Of a stretch of 64,000 nt of DNA, positions 61,351 to 64,000 are shown one piece after another (the stretch's first letter is position 1; every line of letters begins with the position of its first letter). A program made the translations under genes and the position numbers. Origin of the DNA: Chlorobiota bacterium (GTDB lineage: Bacteria > Bacteroidota > Bacteroidia > Bacteroidales > F082). The notes beneath the pieces were generated by a model, which worked only from the letters and a program-made list of their open reading frames with translations, was not told the DNA's origin and searched no databases. The stretch covers positions 1 to 64,000 of the forward strand of contig JAADIS010000121.1 of assembly GCA_013151215.1 (NCBI GenBank). Direction: 5' to 3'.

Positions 61351-62955
61351 ATGTCGAAAATCAATCTTTCAGTATGGGACGTGGAAAACGAATCCTTTTG
61401 GAACAATACGGGGAAAAAAATAGCAAACAAGAATTTATGGATATCTATTCCTGCCTTGCTTCTTGCCTTTGCCGTTTGGATAATGTGGAGCATTATCGCA
61501 ACAAAAATGAAGGCATTCGGGTTTAACTTCGGGATGATTACAGACGATATGAATCCTGCGCAAATAGCAAGTAAACTAAAGGAAATCAATAGCTTGTATT
61601 ATACTCTGCCTGCAATTGCCGGTTTGGCGGGTGCTACCTTGCGCATACCTAATTCATTTTTAATCGCACTGGGCGGTGGCAGGAACGTGATATTTGTTAC
61701 TACCTTATTGCTTTTAATACCGGCGGTTGGAGTTGGTTTCGCCCTGCAGGATGTTAATACACCTTATATCACCTTCGCTATTTATGCTGCCTTATCGGGT
61801 TTTGGGGGAGGGAATTTCTCATCTTCCATGAGCAATATTAGTTTTTTCTTCCCCAAGCGCATGCAGGGGACATCCCTCGGCTTGAACGCCGGTATCGGTA
61901 ACCTGGGCGTAGGCGTTATGCAAAAAACCATCCCGTGGATAATCGGGTTCTCGTTTTTTGGCGCCCTCGATGCCAATGGCAATAAAATTTTCAACGATGC
62001 CCTGTCCGGACTTCAGAACGCGGGATGGGTATGGATTCCGGTATTGAGCCTTGCCACTGTGGCTGCCTTTATTGGGATGAACAATGTAATTACCGGAACA
62101 CCTAAGCTGCCATCAACTTTGCAAGGAATTGCTAAGACAACCTATATGATTGTTTTAGGCTTGGTTGCTGCCTCTGTTGGGGCATACCTTCTAATTGGCT
62201 TGCAAATAAACATGTGGGTTGTTTTGCCGGTAGTTGTTGTATTAACACTTATGTTGATGAAGTTTGCGACTCCTAGCGACATAAAAACCAACCTTAATAA
62301 GCAATTTGCGATATTCAGCAATAAGCATACCTGGATCATGACTATTATTTATACTATGACTTTTGGTTCGTTTATCGGTTTTTCCGCTGCCTTCCCGAAA
62401 TTGAGCCAGGATATATTTGTTTATTCCAATGCTGACGACCCTTCTTTTATTAATCCTAATGCACCTAATTTTCTTATGTGGGTGTTCCTAGGGCCCGTTA
62501 TAGGAGCCTTGATACGTCCTGTAGGCGGTTGGCTTTCAGATAAAATCAACAGCGGTGCTAAAGTTACGGCTTTTAGTACCATTGCACAGATACTTGCCAC
62601 GCTTGCCGTTGCCTATTTCGTTATTCAGGCACGCAACAGCGAGACGCCCGAAGTGTATTGGTGGCCTTATTTCTCTAGTTTCATGGTGCTGTTTTTAACT
62701 ACCGGTATTGGTAACGGGTCAACGTTCAGGAGTATCCCTTTCATTTTCAACAAGGAGCAAGCAGGGCCTGTTTTAGGCTGGACTGCTGCCATTGCTGCTT
62801 ATGGTGCCTTTATTATCCCCAAGGTTTTTGGGCAGCAGATAAAGAGCGGGACGCCTGAATATGCATTATATGGCTTTGCGATTTACTATTTTGTTTGCCT
62901 TGTGCTAAACTGGTGGTTCTACCAAAGCCCTAAGGCAGAATATAAAAATCCCTGA
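61351..62955 (+). CDS. NarK-type nitrate/nitrite transporter, second copy
   Basis: The 534-residue major-facilitator protein has a cytoplasmic N-terminal tail (about residues 1-28) and 12 helices. The signature SSSMSNISFFFPKRMQGTSL then NAGIGNLGVGVMQ is typical of E. coli NarK/NarU, the nitrate/nitrite antiporter group often called NarK2. A second signature-like GGWLSDKINSGAK loop is present. The narK1-narK2 pairing is also known from other nitrate respirers. It ends 2 bases before the Crp/Fnr gene, so the regulator is in the operon. Confidence 0.9.
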   Translation: MSKINLSVWDVENESFWNNTGKKIANKNLWISIPALLLAFAVWIMWSIIATKMKAFGFNFGMITDDMNPAQIASKLKEINSLYYTLPAIAGLAGATLRIPNSFLIALGGGRNVIFVTTLLLLIPAVGVGFALQDVNTPYITFAIYAALSGFGGGNFSSSMSNISFFFPKRMQGTSLGLNAGIGNLGVGVMQKTIPWIIGFSFFGALDANGNKIFNDALSGLQNAGWVWIPVLSLATVAAFIGMNNVITGTPKLPSTLQGIAKTTYMIVLGLVAASVGAYLLIGLQINMWVVLPVVVVLTLMLMKFATPSDIKTNLNKQFAIFSNKHTWIMTIIYTMTFGSFIGFSAAFPKLSQDIFVYSNADDPSFINPNAPNFLMWVFLGPVIGALIRPVGGWLSDKINSGAKVTAFSTIAQILATLAVAYFVIQARNSETPEVYWWPYFSSFMVLFLTTGIGNGSTFRSIPFIFNKEQAGPVLGWTAAIAAYGAFIIPKVFGQQIKSGTPEYALYGFAIYYFVCLVLNWWFYQSPKAEYKNP

Positions 62956-62957
62956 GC

Positions 62958-63641
62958 ATGAACTGCACGAAATGCCCTAACACAAAGTGTTTTGTTCAGA
63001 AATACTGCTTGTCGGAATGGCATGGGTATTCAGAGCATCACAAGATAAGGAAGCAGATATCTGCCTCCAAGACGATATTCTCCAAGGGGGATTTGGTAAC
63101 AGGCTTGTATATTATTTGCTCAGGAAAAGTGAAGGTTTTATTGAAGGATACCAAGGGCGAGGAGTTGATAATCAGGGTAGCAGGAAATGGCCAGGTGCTT
63201 GGCCATAGGGGCATAAGCGATGACATGGTTTACCCTATCTCTGCCGAAACCTTGATTGAGTCGGAAATTGCTTATTTCTCGAACGAGGACTTCTTTAAGC
63301 TGTTGAATGCCAATAAGGATCTTTCATTTTATATGATGATGTTTTTTGCCGATGAGCTGCACAGGTCGGAACAGCTCAGGCATGCTCATTGGAATAAATC
63401 GTCGGAAGCAAAAGTGGCAGTGGCTCTTTTAATGGTCATTAACGCTTTTGGATATAAGGATGATGAGCAAAAAGTCCTGGATTTGGGAATGAATTATCGG
63501 GAACTATCTAAATTTGCACGAATTTCTTATCCCACCTTGTCGAGGGTGCTCAAAGATTTCACCGAGCAAGGTATAGTGAGGTCCATGAATAATGAATTGA
63601 TAATTTCAGATATTGAAGCCTTAAACTCGTATGTCAACTGA
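62958..63641 (+). CDS. Crp/Fnr-family regulator with four-cysteine N-terminus
   Basis: The 227-residue product has an N-terminal Cys3-x2-Cys6-x4-Cys11-x5-Cys17 motif, a cyclic-nucleotide-type sensor barrel (FSKGDLVTGLYIICSGKVKV), the dimer helix and a winged helix-turn-helix (LSKFARISYPTLSRVLKDFTEQGIV). The cysteines could hold an iron-sulfur cluster as in FNR, though FNR places three at the N-terminus and one in the barrel. It likely senses oxygen or nitric oxide and controls the nar operon it belongs to. The following gene is a close relative. Confidence 0.88.
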   Translation: MNCTKCPNTKCFVQKYCLSEWHGYSEHHKIRKQISASKTIFSKGDLVTGLYIICSGKVKVLLKDTKGEELIIRVAGNGQVLGHRGISDDMVYPISAETLIESEIAYFSNEDFFKLLNANKDLSFYMMMFFADELHRSEQLRHAHWNKSSEAKVAVALLMVINAFGYKDDEQKVLDLGMNYRELSKFARISYPTLSRVLKDFTEQGIVRSMNNELIISDIEALNSYVN

Positions 63642-63693
63642 GTAGTTGAAACCTTAGGGGCGGTAGGCTTTTTATCCTTGGTTTATTGTTGAT

Positions 63694-64000
63694 ATGAAGA
63701 GAAAATGCGAAACGTGTCGCCATACAAATTGTTTTATTAACAAGTTTTGCTCCAGCGAATGGAAGCCCCTTATTACTTTTCATAAAACCACTTTGAATTT
63801 TGATGGTGGTGATGTTATCTTTCGGGAAGGCGAAAACGTAGAGGGGATATTCCAGATTTATAGTGGTAAAATTAAAGTGGTGGCTAATTACCAGGGAGTT
63901 AACGAAAGAGTGGTAAGACTAGCGAATTCAGAGCAGTTGTTGGGCCACCGCGGCTTTGGTGGGCAAATGATTTATCCGGTAACGGCAATTGCCCTCGAAA
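63694..64000 (+). CDS. Second Crp/Fnr-family regulator, cut by window end
   Basis: The 102 visible residues repeat the same plan: Cys5-x2-Cys8-x4-Cys13-x5-Cys19 (MKRKCETCRHTNCF and FCSSEW), then the sensor barrel (FREGENVEGIFQIYSGKIKV, LGHRGFGGQMIYPVTAIAL). Spacing of the cysteines is identical to the gene before it, and the two barrels align through GHRG and IYPV/VYPI. It is a tandem paralogue. The DNA-binding part lies beyond the window. Confidence 0.85.
   Translation, partial: MKRKCETCRHTNCFINKFCSSEWKPLITFHKTTLNFDGGDVIFREGENVEGIFQIYSGKIKVVANYQGVNERVVRLANSEQLLGHRGFGGQMIYPVTAIALE

Noticed and set aside
1-64000. tRNA or rRNA genes
   Set aside because: No cloverleaf-like CCA-proximal patterns or rRNA signatures were recognised by eye; a tRNAscan or Infernal run would be decisive.

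Overview
The window is a chromosomal segment of a member of the Bacteroidota. Seven predicted secreted proteins end in type IX secretion system (T9SS) sorting domains, and none of the T9SS machinery genes is here. Promoters resemble the Bacteroidota consensus (-33 TTG/TTTG, -7 TAnnTTTG) and ribosome-binding sites are weak. The gene set (Tex, YebC, FloA/NfeD, DnaB, RimO, PruA, ADP-forming SucC) is typical of the phylum. I cannot place it below class, though a free-living Bacteroidia or Flavobacteriia relative that respires nitrate fits. I saw no rRNA, tRNA, CRISPR array, prophage or transposase gene.

Layout. 1-490: gene-free, with a 235-bp miniature inverted-repeat element. 491-9575: cupin and outer-membrane protein pair, a GT87 glycosyltransferase, Tex, and two large T9SS cargo proteins. 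9875-13463: PrmC, YebC, an ATP-grasp enzyme, OsmC and a GreA/GreB-like protein. 13530-19219: a cobalamin-riboswitch operon on the minus strand holding a T9SS beta-propeller protein, a second T9SS protein, a BtuB-like TonB-dependent receptor and a YncE/BtuG-like lipoprotein. 19343-33283: a small lipoprotein, a large Asp-box T9SS protein, PruA, a thioesterase, RimO, DnaB, a Cas4-like nuclease, a CoA-type Nudix hydrolase, ClpS, NfeD and FloA. 33415-39189: a RelA-type protein whose hydrolase site is degenerate, a two-component system whose kinase gene carries a run of 13 G, and a divergent secreted protein. 39190-40410: a repeat-rich gene-free region with a second copy of the miniature element, nine 24-bp tandem repeats and four short near-palindromes. 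40411-51926: VOC and SDR enzymes, an Asp-box T9SS protein, a class V aminotransferase, a 13-repeat TPR-like protein, a LolD-like ATPase and SucC.

52358-64000 is a complete respiratory nitrate reduction operon on the plus strand: membrane-anchored diheme cytochrome c, NarG, NarH, NarJ, NarI, two different NarK transporters, and two tandem Crp/Fnr regulators with a four-cysteine N-terminus, the second cut by the window end. The leading cytochrome recalls the narC-first arrangement of Thermus.

The most interesting units are the cobalamin operon, which appears to put vitamin B12 capture proteins on both the lipoprotein and T9SS export routes under a riboswitch with a visible terminator-like hairpin; the possibly phase-variable sensor kinase; and the nar operon with its paired cysteine-rich regulators. 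Several start codons were moved inward from the longest frame because a -7 promoter element overlaps or follows the outer start.
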